Source of the DNA: F-183 sp964627455
GTDB taxonomy: Bacteria; Acidobacteriota; Terriglobia; Bryobacterales; Bryobacteraceae
Direction of reading: 5' to 3'
Length of the DNA stretch: 64,000 nt
Assembly: GCA_964627455.1 (NCBI GenBank)
Contig: CAZVKC010000029.1
Location: 27,817-91,816, forward strand
Shown: positions 32,626-41,489 of the stretch, piece by piece
Numbering within the stretch: the stretch's first letter is position 1
How the letters are laid out: each line of letters opens with the position of its first letter
Position numbers and translations under genes: made by a program
The notes under the pieces: model-generated
Told to the model about the DNA's origin: nothing
The model's database searches: none
What the model saw: the letters and a program-made list of their open reading frames with translations, nothing else

Positions 32626-34104
32626 TCAGGCCATGATGCCTTTCGCCACCTCGCCGGCAACGTCGGTGAGGCGGAAATCGCGGCCTCCGACGCGGTACGT
32701 CAACTTCAGGTGATCGAGGCCCATCAGGTGCAGCACGGTCGCGTGGAAGTCGTGGATATGCATGCGATCCTCGACCGCGTGGTAGCCGATGTCGTCGGTA
32801 GCTCCATACGCGAAGCCGGGCTTGGTTCCGCCGCCCGCCATCCAAATCGAGTAGCCGTAGGGGTTGTGGTCGCGGCCGAATTTGTCCGAAGCCTTCTCGG
32901 GGATTTCGGAAATCGGCGTGCGGCCGAACTCGCCGGCCCAGATCACGAGCGTGTCCTTCAGCATGTCGCGAGCCTTGAGATCTTTGATCAGTCCGGCGAT
33001 CGGCAGATCGACTTCGCGGGCGTTTTCCGGATGCTTCTTGACGATGTCGCTGTGCTGGTCCCACTTGTAGGAGTGCGTGCACTGGATGTAGCGAACGCCG
33101 CGTTCTGCGAGACGCCGCGCCAGCAGGCACTGCCAGCCGAAATCGGCCGTGGTCGGATTGTCGAGGCCGTATAGCTTCTTGGTCGCCTCGGACTCCTTCT
33201 CGACCTCGAACGCTTCGGGCGCTTCGGCCTGCATGCGGAACGCGAGTTCAAACGACTGGATGCGGGCTTCAAGCGCCGGATCGTGCTGGCGCATCTCCTG
33301 GTGCTTGCGATTGACGGATTGCAGCATGTCGAGTTCGAAGCGCTGCTCTTCGGACGTGAAGGACTTCTGCTTCAGATACTCGATCGGCTCGCCCTTGATG
33401 TCGTCGACACGCATGCCGGCGTGGCCGATCGCGGTGCCCTGAAACGCTCCGGGCAGGAACGCGGAACTCCAGTTCTTCGATCCACCGTGCGACAGCGCGG
33501 GTTTGATCATCACGTAGCCAGGCAGGTTGCGATTCTCGGATCCCAGTCCATAGAGGACCCACGAACCCATCGACGGGCGCACGACGTTGCTCATGCCGGT
33601 GAAGGTCTGCAACAAGGCTGCGCCGTGGTCCACGCCTTCGCCAACCATCGAGCGGATCACGCAGAGGTCATCGGCCACAGAGGCCATGTGCGGGAAGAGT
33701 TCGCTGACCCAGAGTCCGCTCTTGCCCCGCTGCTTGAACTCCCAGAGCGGCGCAACGAGCGGCCCCGGAGGCGTGTCGGCAAACGCGAGCGGGCGCTTGA
33801 TCGGAAGCGGCTTGCCGGCGTCTTTGATGAGACGCGGCTTGTAGTCGAAGCTGTCGACATGCGAGACGCCGCCATGCATGAAGAGGAAGATGACGCGCTT
33901 GGCGCGCGGCGCGAAGTGCGGGGCTTTGGGCGCGAGCGGGTTCGGATCCGCCTTCGCCCCTTCAGTGGCCGCAGCCGCCAGCAGATCCGAAAGGCCCAGG
34001 AATCCGATGCCGCATCCGGCGGCGCGCAGAGCGGCACGGCGCGACATGGGCTTCACGCTCTTGTGGAAATGATCGAAGATCGCCTTTTCGTTCGGGTTCA
34101 TCAT
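32626..34104 (-). CDS. DUF1501 protein, likely Tat-exported
   Basis: A 492-residue DUF1501 protein of typical length. A twin-arginine signal is visible ('MSRRAALRAAGCGIGFLG', about residues 19-36). Family motifs include 'HGGVSHVDSFDYKP' near the start and 'VIWAGEFGRTP' near residue 392. DUF1501 proteins have a sulfatase-like fold and in Planctomycetota and Acidobacteriota are usually encoded right after a PSD1 cytochrome protein, as here (24 bases downstream). They probably act together outside the cytoplasm in an uncharacterised oxidative or hydrolytic step. Confidence 0.92.
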   Translation of the reverse strand: MMNPNEKAIFDHFHKSVKPMSRRAALRAAGCGIGFLGLSDLLAAAATEGAKADPNPLAPKAPHFAPRAKRVIFLFMHGGVSHVDSFDYKPRLIKDAGKPLPIKRPLAFADTPPGPLVAPLWEFKQRGKSGLWVSELFPHMASVADDLCVIRSMVGEGVDHGAALLQTFTGMSNVVRPSMGSWVLYGLGSENRNLPGYVMIKPALSHGGSKNWSSAFLPGAFQGTAIGHAGMRVDDIKGEPIEYLKQKSFTSEEQRFELDMLQSVNRKHQEMRQHDPALEARIQSFELAFRMQAEAPEAFEVEKESEATKKLYGLDNPTTADFGWQCLLARRLAERGVRYIQCTHSYKWDQHSDIVKKHPENAREVDLPIAGLIKDLKARDMLKDTLVIWAGEFGRTPISEIPEKASDKFGRDHNPYGYSIWMAGGGTKPGFAYGATDDIGYHAVEDRMHIHDFHATVLHLMGLDHLKLTYRVGGRDFRLTDVAGEVAKGIMA

Positions 34105-34129
34105 GATGTTCGTCTGGTCCTCTTCGTCG

Positions 34130-36916
34130 TTAGTCGAGATAGATGTACTCGTTGGAAGCGAGCAGAATGCGGCTGAAGCTCATCCAGGCGTCCGCGTCGG
34201 TGCGCTTGGGGAACTTCTGCCGGAACTGAGCAAGATACGAAAGCCCACGGTCGACCTCGTCGCCGGAGGCTTCGCGAGACATGATGCGCGTGTAGAGCTT
34301 GCGAACCCGATCCGCCGGCGAGGTGGATTCACGGGCCGCCTGATCCGATAGCGCCTTCGCGCGGTCGGAGACAAAGTCACTATTCATGAGGAACAATGCC
34401 TGCGGCGCGATAGTCGTACTCGAGCGCTTGCTGGCGCTAGTCGTCGCGTCACCGAAGTCGAAAAGGTTGAGCAACGCGGGGAGGTTCGCGCGGCGCAGCG
34501 GCACGTAGACCGAACGGCGCTTGATGTTTTCGGGCTTCATACTGAGACGGTCATTGGAGTTTTCGCCGTCGGTGCCAAAGCCGGATTGCAGCGTGCCGCC
34601 CATCGTGGTGTCGAGCGACTGATCGAGCCACATCATGCCGTCGTGCAATTCTTCCACCGAGAGACGTCGGCGCGGAAAGCGGGACAACAGGATGTTGTCA
34701 GGATCCGCGGCATAGGTCGCATCGTCGGTGACGCTGGACATCTGATAGGCGTTCGACAGAATGATGCGCTTTTGCAGTTGCTTGATCGACCAGCCATCCT
34801 TGATGAACTGTTGCGCGAGGTAGTCGAGCAATTCGGGATTGGTGGGCTTCTCGCCCATCTTGCCGAAGTTGTCGGGCGTGCGCACGATGCCTTCGCCGAA
34901 GTGCCAGTACCAGGCACGGTTCACGAACACACGCGCGGTCAGCGGATGATCGGGGCGCGTGAGCCACTGGGCGAGTTCCAGCCTGCCGCTCGTCTTGTTG
35001 TCGAAAGAGGGCGGATTGAAGTCGCCGAGCACGGCCGGCACGCCCGGAGGCGCGTCTTCACCGAAGCTGTTGTAGTCGCCGCGGATGTAGACCTTGCCGC
35101 CAACCACGCCGCCTTCGGTCCCTTCGGAAACAGCGCACGCCATTTCGGGTTCCGGCGGCATGCCGGCAAGAATGTCGCTGATTTCCTTCTTCAGCTTGGC
35201 GACTGCTTCGACCTTACCCGGTTGCCACGCAGTCTTGCGCTCTTCATCCGTCAGCGCGTGCGGACCCTTGAAGTGCACGTCGTAGAAGAAGACGTCGTCT
35301 TCCGCGGCGATCTTGGGCGGCATCGAGCGGTTGCGGTCACGGCGCGGCTTGCGGGTGCGGACCATGGCTTTGGTCCACTCGTCCTGCTTCGTGACGTAGC
35401 GTTTCTGGTAAGCAGCGGCGAGTTGGGGCGCGGTCTGATCGTTCGCAGCGAACCAGTCCGCCATGTAGGAACGCTTCGTTTTACTTTCGTTGAGGAAGTT
35501 CACCCACTTATTGAGGATCCCCTTGTCCAACGCTTTCGCCTGCGCAGCCGCATCGACGGTGGCGCGCTTCGCTTGCACGTCGCGCGCAGCGAGCATGTAA
35601 TCGGCCACCTTGGCGCCGAGCGTCTTCGTGTAGAGGAAGGTCTGATCTTCGATCATGTCCTCCATCTCATTACGCTTCTTGTCGCTGATCTCGCGGCCCT
35701 TCACGAAGCGCTCGTACTCTTCTTTAGGCGCAAGCGGCGTGTACAGCAGGCTGCTGACGTGCGTGTCGGCGTTGTTGAAGTTGCGGGTCTTGGCGAAGAT
35801 GCCCATCCACGAGTAGTAATCCTTGGTGAAGAGGGGATCGAACTTATGGTCGTGGCAGCGGGCGCAGGTCATGGTGAGTCCCAGAATGCCCTTGGAAACA
35901 ACGTCGATCTGCTCGTCGTAGATGTCGACGAGCATCTTCTTCTTGTCCTGCTGCGCGACGGCCTTGGCGCCAAGCGCGAGGAATCCGGTGGCGACGATGC
36001 CGCGTTTGTTGACGTTCTCGCGCGGACCGGGCGGCAGCAGGTCGCCGGCGATCTGCTCCTGGACGAACTGATCGAAGGGAACGTCCTTGTTCACGGAGTC
36101 GATCACGTAATCGCGGTAGCGCCACGCGTAAGGATAGCGATGGTCCTCGTCGTTGCCGGTGGAATCGGCATAGCGGGCGACGTCGAGCCAGTGGCGTCCC
36201 CAGTGTTCGCCGTAACGGGGCGATGCGAGAAGGCGGTCGACAACCTTCTCCAGGGCGTTCGGCGAATTGTCGGCGAGGAAGTCGCGGAGTTCCTGCTCGG
36301 TCGGCGGCAGGCCGGTGAGGTTGAAGGTCACGCGGCGGAGCAGGGTTGCCTTGCTGGCCGGCTTGGCGGGTTGGAGTCCCTTGGCCTCGAGTTTGGCGAG
36401 GATGAAGCGATCGATGGGATTCTTCGACGCCCACGCTTCATTTTTGACGGCCGGCGGGGCGGGGTTCGCCATGGGATGGAAGGCCCAGAACTTCTTGTCG
36501 CTCGCCGTGGGTCCCGCGAGTCCTTTGGGCCGAACCTGGGAGGTCGATGCGGGCGCGGGCAGCGCGTTGCCGGTCTGGATCCAGGTCTTCATGTCGGCGA
36601 GTTGGTCCGCGGGCAATTTGCCGGACGGCGGCATTTTCAATCGCTCATCGTAGGACAGAACCTTGATCAGCGTGCTGGCGTCGGCGTTGCCTTTGACGAA
36701 GAGGGGTCCGCTTTGGCCGCCTGCGGCGATACCCTCGAGCGACGAGAGATCGAGACCGGCAGTTTTGACGCGGGAGTTGTGGCAGGCAACGCAGTTCTTG
36801 GCGAACACCGGACGGATCTTCTTTTCGAAGAAGTCCGCGGCGTCTTGAGCAGGGGCGAGCGCGGCAGCGACAGTGAGGAACGCAACAGCGAATTGGGACA
36901 TCCGGCTAGGGCTCAT
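34130..36916 (-). CDS. PSD1/DUF1549-DUF1553 cytochrome protein
   Basis: A 928-residue exported protein. After the signal (about 1-24) comes a cytochrome c domain with haem motif CVACH (about 42-46), then DUF1549 with a second CxxCH-type motif 'CARCHDHKFDP' (about 355-365), and DUF1553 at the C-terminus (about 620-900; 'RVFVNRAWYWHFGEGIV'). This is the classical planctomycete 'PSCyt1/PSCyt2/PSD1' layout. The role is not biochemically established; electron transfer linked to polymer breakdown is often proposed. It heads an operon with the DUF1501 gene and is divergent from a sulfatase gene, suggesting one functional block. Confidence 0.93.
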   Translation of the reverse strand: MSPSRMSQFAVAFLTVAAALAPAQDAADFFEKKIRPVFAKNCVACHNSRVKTAGLDLSSLEGIAAGGQSGPLFVKGNADASTLIKVLSYDERLKMPPSGKLPADQLADMKTWIQTGNALPAPASTSQVRPKGLAGPTASDKKFWAFHPMANPAPPAVKNEAWASKNPIDRFILAKLEAKGLQPAKPASKATLLRRVTFNLTGLPPTEQELRDFLADNSPNALEKVVDRLLASPRYGEHWGRHWLDVARYADSTGNDEDHRYPYAWRYRDYVIDSVNKDVPFDQFVQEQIAGDLLPPGPRENVNKRGIVATGFLALGAKAVAQQDKKKMLVDIYDEQIDVVSKGILGLTMTCARCHDHKFDPLFTKDYYSWMGIFAKTRNFNNADTHVSSLLYTPLAPKEEYERFVKGREISDKKRNEMEDMIEDQTFLYTKTLGAKVADYMLAARDVQAKRATVDAAAQAKALDKGILNKWVNFLNESKTKRSYMADWFAANDQTAPQLAAAYQKRYVTKQDEWTKAMVRTRKPRRDRNRSMPPKIAAEDDVFFYDVHFKGPHALTDEERKTAWQPGKVEAVAKLKKEISDILAGMPPEPEMACAVSEGTEGGVVGGKVYIRGDYNSFGEDAPPGVPAVLGDFNPPSFDNKTSGRLELAQWLTRPDHPLTARVFVNRAWYWHFGEGIVRTPDNFGKMGEKPTNPELLDYLAQQFIKDGWSIKQLQKRIILSNAYQMSSVTDDATYAADPDNILLSRFPRRRLSVEELHDGMMWLDQSLDTTMGGTLQSGFGTDGENSNDRLSMKPENIKRRSVYVPLRRANLPALLNLFDFGDATTSASKRSSTTIAPQALFLMNSDFVSDRAKALSDQAARESTSPADRVRKLYTRIMSREASGDEVDRGLSYLAQFRQKFPKRTDADAWMSFSRILLASNEYIYLD

Positions 36917-37011
36917 ATATGGGCAACAGTTAACGTTAAAGTATGCCTATTATCATACACGAGCGAACGGCTCTCCCGAGGACATGAGAGAATGAACCAA
37001 TTCCGCTGACC
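36917..37011. promoter_or_regulatory. divergent promoter region between PSD1 and sulfatase genes
   Basis: This 95-base AT-richer gap separates two divergent genes. It contains a 10-base palindrome TTAACGTTAA (36930-36939) and then a GTATG...CATAC inverted repeat beginning at 36941. These could be regulator-binding sites. No clear -35/-10 pair is assigned. Confidence 0.35.
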
Positions 37012-38430
37012 ATGCTTCAGGAACTCCTCGACCGGCGCAGCTTTCTGACTGGCAGCGTCGTCGCGTCTTCGCTAACCGCGGCCGCTGCGCGCGGGCCGCT
37101 GCCGAGCATCATCCTGATCCTGACCGACAATCTAGGATATGGTGACCTCGGTTGTTACGGATCTACCAAACACCGGACCCCGCATGTCGACCGCCTGGCG
37201 CGGGAAGGCATGCGATTCACCGACTGCTACGCTGCGAGCGGCGTTTGCACTCCGTCGCGCGCGGCGCTGCTGACGGGCTGTTATCCGCGGCGAGTCGGCC
37301 TCGACTACCCGGATCCCGACGGCGCGGTGTTGCGTCCGGTCTCCCGCAACGGACTGCATCCCGATGAACTGACGATAGCCGAGGTCCTCAAGGGACGCGG
37401 TTACGCGACCGCGATCGTGGGCAAGTGGCACCTCGGAGACCAACCGGAGTTTCTGCCCACGCGCCAGGGCTTTGACTGGTACTTCGGGATCCCCTATAGC
37501 GAAGACATGGTGGGTAACGGGTCCACGCGCCCTCCCCTGCCCCTGATGGAAAACGAGACCGTCATCGAGGCGCCCGTGGACCGCGACCAACTGACGCGGC
37601 GCTATACAGAGAAATGCGTCGAGTGGATCGGGCATAATCGCAACCGGCCGTTCTTCCTGTACCTGCCGCACGCGATGCCCGGCAGTACGCCGACGCCTTT
37701 CGCGAGCGAGGCGTTTCGCGGCAAGTCCGCCAATGGTCCTTATGGCGACGCGATCGCGGAACTGGACTGGTCCACGGGCCGTATCCTCGACGCGCTTGCA
37801 GCCAACGGCATCGACAAGAACACGCTGGTGGTTTGGACCTCTGACAACGGCGCGGTGCAGCGCGCCCCGGAGCAGGGATCGAACCGGCCATTGGGAGGCT
37901 GGGGATACACGACCAGCGAAGGCGGACAGCGGATCCCGTGCCTCGCGCGCTGGCCGGGGCGGATCCCGGCAGGCCGCGTCTGTTCTGCGATGGTGACCCT
38001 GATGGACTGGATGCCGACGTTCGCCGCGCTCACCGGCGCCAGGTTGCCCGCCGGCCGGCCAATCGACGGAAAGGACTTGCGTCCCCTGCTCGCCGGCAGA
38101 ACAAACAAATCGCCACACGAGGCGTTCTTCTATTACTACGGCCCGCAATTGCAGGCCGTGCGTTCAGGCCGGTGGAAGCTATTTCTTCCGCTCGACAAGC
38201 GGATCGTCACGTTGACTGGCGCAACCGCGCCCGGCGCCGTTGCGCTGTATGACCTTGCGGCGGACATCGGCGAAACCTCAGACGTCGCGGCGAGGCATCC
38301 GGATGTCGTGAAGCGACTGACCGCACTGGCCGAAAAAGCGCGAGTCGAACTCGGTGATGTGGGTCGCCCCGGTAAAGGGCAGCGCCCGGTTGGGCGCGTC
38401 GCGAATCCGACTCCGCGAGTCCTGCGCTAG
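37012..38430 (+). CDS. arylsulfatase-family enzyme, Tat-exported
   Basis: A 472-residue sulfatase. The N-terminus has a twin-arginine signal ('LLDRRSFLTGSVVASS'). The metal-binding start 'LILTDNLGYGDLGCYG' (about 36-51) and the catalytic 'CTPSR' with Cys79 are present; Cys in CxPSR is turned into formylglycine by a maturation enzyme. 'GKWHLGDQP' and 'WTSDNGAVQ' complete the site. It removes sulfate from an extracellular polysaccharide or small ester. Divergent from the PSD1/DUF1501 operon and convergent with an esterase, together making a carbohydrate-degradation block. Confidence 0.92.
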   Translation: MLQELLDRRSFLTGSVVASSLTAAAARGPLPSIILILTDNLGYGDLGCYGSTKHRTPHVDRLAREGMRFTDCYAASGVCTPSRAALLTGCYPRRVGLDYPDPDGAVLRPVSRNGLHPDELTIAEVLKGRGYATAIVGKWHLGDQPEFLPTRQGFDWYFGIPYSEDMVGNGSTRPPLPLMENETVIEAPVDRDQLTRRYTEKCVEWIGHNRNRPFFLYLPHAMPGSTPTPFASEAFRGKSANGPYGDAIAELDWSTGRILDALAANGIDKNTLVVWTSDNGAVQRAPEQGSNRPLGGWGYTTSEGGQRIPCLARWPGRIPAGRVCSAMVTLMDWMPTFAALTGARLPAGRPIDGKDLRPLLAGRTNKSPHEAFFYYYGPQLQAVRSGRWKLFLPLDKRIVTLTGATAPGAVALYDLAADIGETSDVAARHPDVVKRLTALAEKARVELGDVGRPGKGQRPVGRVANPTPRVLR

Positions 38431-39533
38431 TCGGCGCGGAACAGCAGCGGCGCGAACTCGCTGAGGTACTGCCGCCAGACCGTGTAGGTATGGGCTCCCG
38501 GCGTTTCGCGAAACGTGTGCGCGATGTTCTGCCTGGTGAGCAGCGCGTCGAGATCCTTGGATCGCTGCAGGAGCGAGTCATCCACGCCGCAGGCGAACCA
38601 CAGGACCTTCAACTTATTCTTCGTCAAGCCGGCGAAGTGCGCGTCGAGTTTCTCGGGGACCGCGGCGCTAAAGGCTCCGACAGTGCTGAAGAGTTCGGGG
38701 TGACGGAAACCGATCGAGAGAGATTGCCCGCCGCCCATCGAGAGGCCGGCAATGGCGCGGTTGGCGCGATCTTTCTTCACGCGATACGTTGTCTCGATAA
38801 GCGGCATCACGTCCTCGAGGACGTAGCGCTCGTACAGTTCCGTATTCTTCGCCTGCACCTCGCGCGGCGAACCGAAGGGGACCGCGTGGCCGAACGGCAT
38901 CACCACGATCATTGGCGTCAGTTTGCGATCCGACAGCAGGTTGTCAAGGATGTAGTTCGCCTGCCCCGCCAGGACCCAGCCTCCGGCCGTATCGTTGGAA
39001 CCGTGAAAGAGATAAAGCACCGGGTACGACTTGCCGGAGTCCTTCTCATAACCCGGCGGCGTGTAGACCCAGAATGAGCGAGTCTCGCCGTTCAGCGTCC
39101 TGGACTTCTGATAGTTGATGTGAACCGTGCCATGCGGCACGTCACGCGCATCCCAGATCGAAGGGGCTTTCGCCGGGGAAGGAACCTCGACCATGCTGGC
39201 TGAGGTCCGCGCACGAAGTTTCATGCGCGGATTAACTGGATCTGCGATGGTCATGCCATCCACCGTGAACGAGTAGATGTAGATGCTCGGGGACAGCGGT
39301 GGGGTGGTGTAGGTCCAAACGCCGGACCCGTCCTTCTGCATCTTTTCGAGCGTGCCGACCTTCATCCAGTCGCCGTAGAATCCAGCTTCACGAGCCTGCG
39401 GCGCGTAGATCCGGAACGTAACGGATCCGTCTTCGCGGACCTCCGGCGAGACGACTTGCGGCGTGCGAGGCGCTTGCTGCTGAGCCACAAGCCCGGTGAC
39501 CAGAATCATCGCGCAAATGATGGATTTCCACAT
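38427..39533 (-). CDS. exported esterase (feruloyl-esterase/Esterase-D type) with E-set domain
   Basis: A 368-residue protein with a signal peptide (about 1-19), an N-terminal beta-sandwich (about 25-110, like carbohydrate-binding E-set/CBM48 modules) and an alpha/beta-hydrolase esterase domain (about 120-365). The nucleophile elbow is 'AGLSMGGGQ' (about 263-271) and the final His lies in 'PGAHTYTVWRQYL'. Enzymes of this layout remove feruloyl or acetyl groups from plant polysaccharides. It converges with the sulfatase gene, overlapping it by 4 bases. Confidence 0.88.
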   Translation of the reverse strand: MWKSIICAMILVTGLVAQQQAPRTPQVVSPEVREDGSVTFRIYAPQAREAGFYGDWMKVGTLEKMQKDGSGVWTYTTPPLSPSIYIYSFTVDGMTIADPVNPRMKLRARTSASMVEVPSPAKAPSIWDARDVPHGTVHINYQKSRTLNGETRSFWVYTPPGYEKDSGKSYPVLYLFHGSNDTAGGWVLAGQANYILDNLLSDRKLTPMIVVMPFGHAVPFGSPREVQAKNTELYERYVLEDVMPLIETTYRVKKDRANRAIAGLSMGGGQSLSIGFRHPELFSTVGAFSAAVPEKLDAHFAGLTKNKLKVLWFACGVDDSLLQRSKDLDALLTRQNIAHTFRETPGAHTYTVWRQYLSEFAPLLFRAD

Positions 39534-39565
39534 GGAATTGCAGATCCATCATAGTATGCGGACTC

Positions 39566-40630
39566 TCAGGCGACGGCCCACTCACCGCAGCGGCGGCATT
39601 CGTAGATGACATCGCCTTCGATCGCCATCAGATGAATCCAGCCGTTCTCGACGAGGTTGCGAACATCCGCGTTCGCCCGAAGCACCGCGTCCATGCGATG
39701 CCGGGGCGCCTCGATGAAGACCTGCAATCGCAGCGGCTCGTGCATCCACTTGACGCCATCGTGCAGGGACTGCAGCGGCAATCCCGTGCGAAGGTCGCCG
39801 CCGTTGCCTTCCCAGATGCCGAACGTGCCGACTACGTTGTGAAGCGTCTTGTTGCCGCTGCCGAACAGGCGGTTGTTGACGGTCGAACCGTAGTATTGCA
39901 GGTTGATCCAACTCGCGACGACAACCGGGGCCGTCAGGATCAGTTGCAGCACGGAAGAGTCCGCATCGCGCGACGCATCGTATTCATGCAGGAAAACGCG
40001 ACCTTCGAGATCGATGCCTTTGGTTCGCGAGCGCGGCGCGGCGATGAAAGCGGCATTGCCGGCGAGTCCCCACTCCGGCCGGACCTCCGACCAGTCGGCG
40101 CTTCGCCGTTGAAATTCCCGGTCGAGCGAGTCCGACGGCAGACCGGAGTGGTTGCGGTACGCGCGTGCCTGCTTCGAGGCGGCCTGCAGCCATCCCGTGA
40201 GTTCCCCATGCTGCTCAGCGCTCAGCAGCTTGCCGGCATCGTACAGGACCACCTCGTCGGTCGTCGTGATGTGGAGTCCCGCGACAAACACGGTGTCGTG
40301 CGGGATCTGGATGCCGCGCCGCTGCAGCCCTTCGCGCACGGCAGCGTCATTCAACAGCCCTGCGGCGAGGCGCGCATTGACGTCCCCTTTATGCCCGCCA
40401 CACGCGCCGCAATCGAGACTCGCCGCGTACGGGTTGTTTTCCGTGCTGCTTCCGTGACCGCAAACGAGCACGACAGGAGCAAGCCGGCTGGCGTCCAAAC
40501 TCATGTTTTTGAGTGCGCCCGCCGCGAGGTCGACCTGCTCGTCGAGCGGAATGTTCCACGAGAGTTCCCCGGCGGGATCCACGGCCTGCGACTTCTTCGA
40601 CAACTGCCGCAGCATCTGCAGGCCGGACAG
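39566..40630 (-). CDS. dabA: DabA-type inorganic carbon transporter subunit, C-terminal part (cut by gap)
   Basis: 354 residues from the end of the N gap to the stop at 39566. The segment has the DUF2309 hallmark 'VCGHGSSTENNPYAASLDC', in which His and Cys are 15 residues apart. In Halothiobacillus DabA the zinc ligands are, from memory, C351, D353, H524 and C539, and the H-to-C spacing is also 15. DabA resembles a beta-carbonic anhydrase and, with DabB, accumulates bicarbonate across the membrane. The frame does not continue from the N-terminal part through exactly 100 bases, as expected for a gap of unknown size. The C-x-D half of the zinc site must lie in the gap. Confidence 0.88.
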   Translation of the reverse strand: MSGLQMLRQLSKKSQAVDPAGELSWNIPLDEQVDLAAGALKNMSLDASRLAPVVLVCGHGSSTENNPYAASLDCGACGGHKGDVNARLAAGLLNDAAVREGLQRRGIQIPHDTVFVAGLHITTTDEVVLYDAGKLLSAEQHGELTGWLQAASKQARAYRNHSGLPSDSLDREFQRRSADWSEVRPEWGLAGNAAFIAAPRSRTKGIDLEGRVFLHEYDASRDADSSVLQLILTAPVVVASWINLQYYGSTVNNRLFGSGNKTLHNVVGTFGIWEGNGGDLRTGLPLQSLHDGVKWMHEPLRLQVFIEAPRHRMDAVLRANADVRNLVENGWIHLMAIEGDVIYECRRCGEWAVA

Positions 40631-40730
40631 NNNNNNNNNNNNNNNNNNNNNNNNNNNNNNNNNNNNNNNNNNNNNNNNNNNNNNNNNNNNNNNNNNNNNN
40701 NNNNNNNNNNNNNNNNNNNNNNNNNNNNNN
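40631..40730. other. assembly gap (100 N) inside dabA
   Basis: Exactly 100 unknown bases, probably a place-holder for a gap of unknown size. The two flanking parts of dabA total about 606 residues whereas characterised family members have roughly 800 or more, so the true gap is probably several hundred bases. Confidence 0.95.
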
Positions 40731-41486
40731 TTGACGCACGAAGTCCCCGCTGTTCTGCCGGTCATGCCAGGCGGCGTAGGCAGCCCAGCCGAAGACGCTG
40801 ATGAGTTCGCGATGCAGAAAGTCCCCGGCGAGATGTGCGGGAATGCCGAGCGAGGCGAGAGCCGATTGGATCGCGGCGTCGTGCGAGTCCGGCATTTGCT
40901 GCACGAAAGAGCGAAAACCGGGGAGTCCGAACACTTCGGGATTCGCGTCGATGCTCGCGGCGCGCTTCCAGGCCTGATACAGCGGCAGCGTGCGCCACGG
41001 CATCTGCATGGGACTCTGGCCGCGGTCGAAATAGGACGAGCACCACTTCGAGATTTCGTCGACGACAAAGGCAGCCCACATCGAACCTGCCTGTTGCTGA
41101 TCGAGCCAGTCCGCGACAGTGAGGAACTGCTCTGCGGATTCGGTCCGCCCGAGTTGCGCCAGCAGCCAGGAGGCCGGATCGGCAACGCGCTGATGGCTTC
41201 CGCACCGGTACATCGCGTCCTTGATGTCGCTCGCCGGAATTTCTCCGCTGCGGATCCGCCCGGCGTAGTATCCGGCGTCCATGAGGATCGGCGCGTGGCC
41301 GACGCGGCTCATGAGATCCACGGCTTTCGGGAACGGCGTGTCGCTCAACCCGACGAAAGGATTCACGGCCACGAAACTCTGCAGCGGCCAGAGCGGCGGA
41401 ATCCGCCGGCAGGCCGTTTCTACCGCTGCGTTCGTATCGCGCACAAGCAGATCTTCCTCAACCGTGAGAAGAGAGGTGACGGACAT
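40731..41486 (-). CDS. dabA: DabA-type inorganic carbon transporter subunit, N-terminal part (cut by gap)
   Basis: 252 residues from the ATG at 41486 to the gap. The DUF2309 signature 'IPPLWPLQSFVAVNPFVG' appears near residue 28. This is the 5' half of the gene continued at 39566-40630. The start lies 3 bases after the dabB stop, so the two are co-transcribed. The CIDVRSE-type zinc motif expected in the family is not in this segment and must fall in the gap. Confidence 0.88.
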
Positions 41487-41489
41487 GAT

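Noticed and set aside
34586..37009. 807-codon plus-strand frame opposite the PSD1 gene
   Set aside because: Shadow; PSD1 has haem motifs and a signal peptide on the minus strand.
39566..41486. dabA as a frameshifted pseudogene
   Set aside because: The frame change coincides with a 100-N gap of unknown length, so no real frameshift can be inferred.
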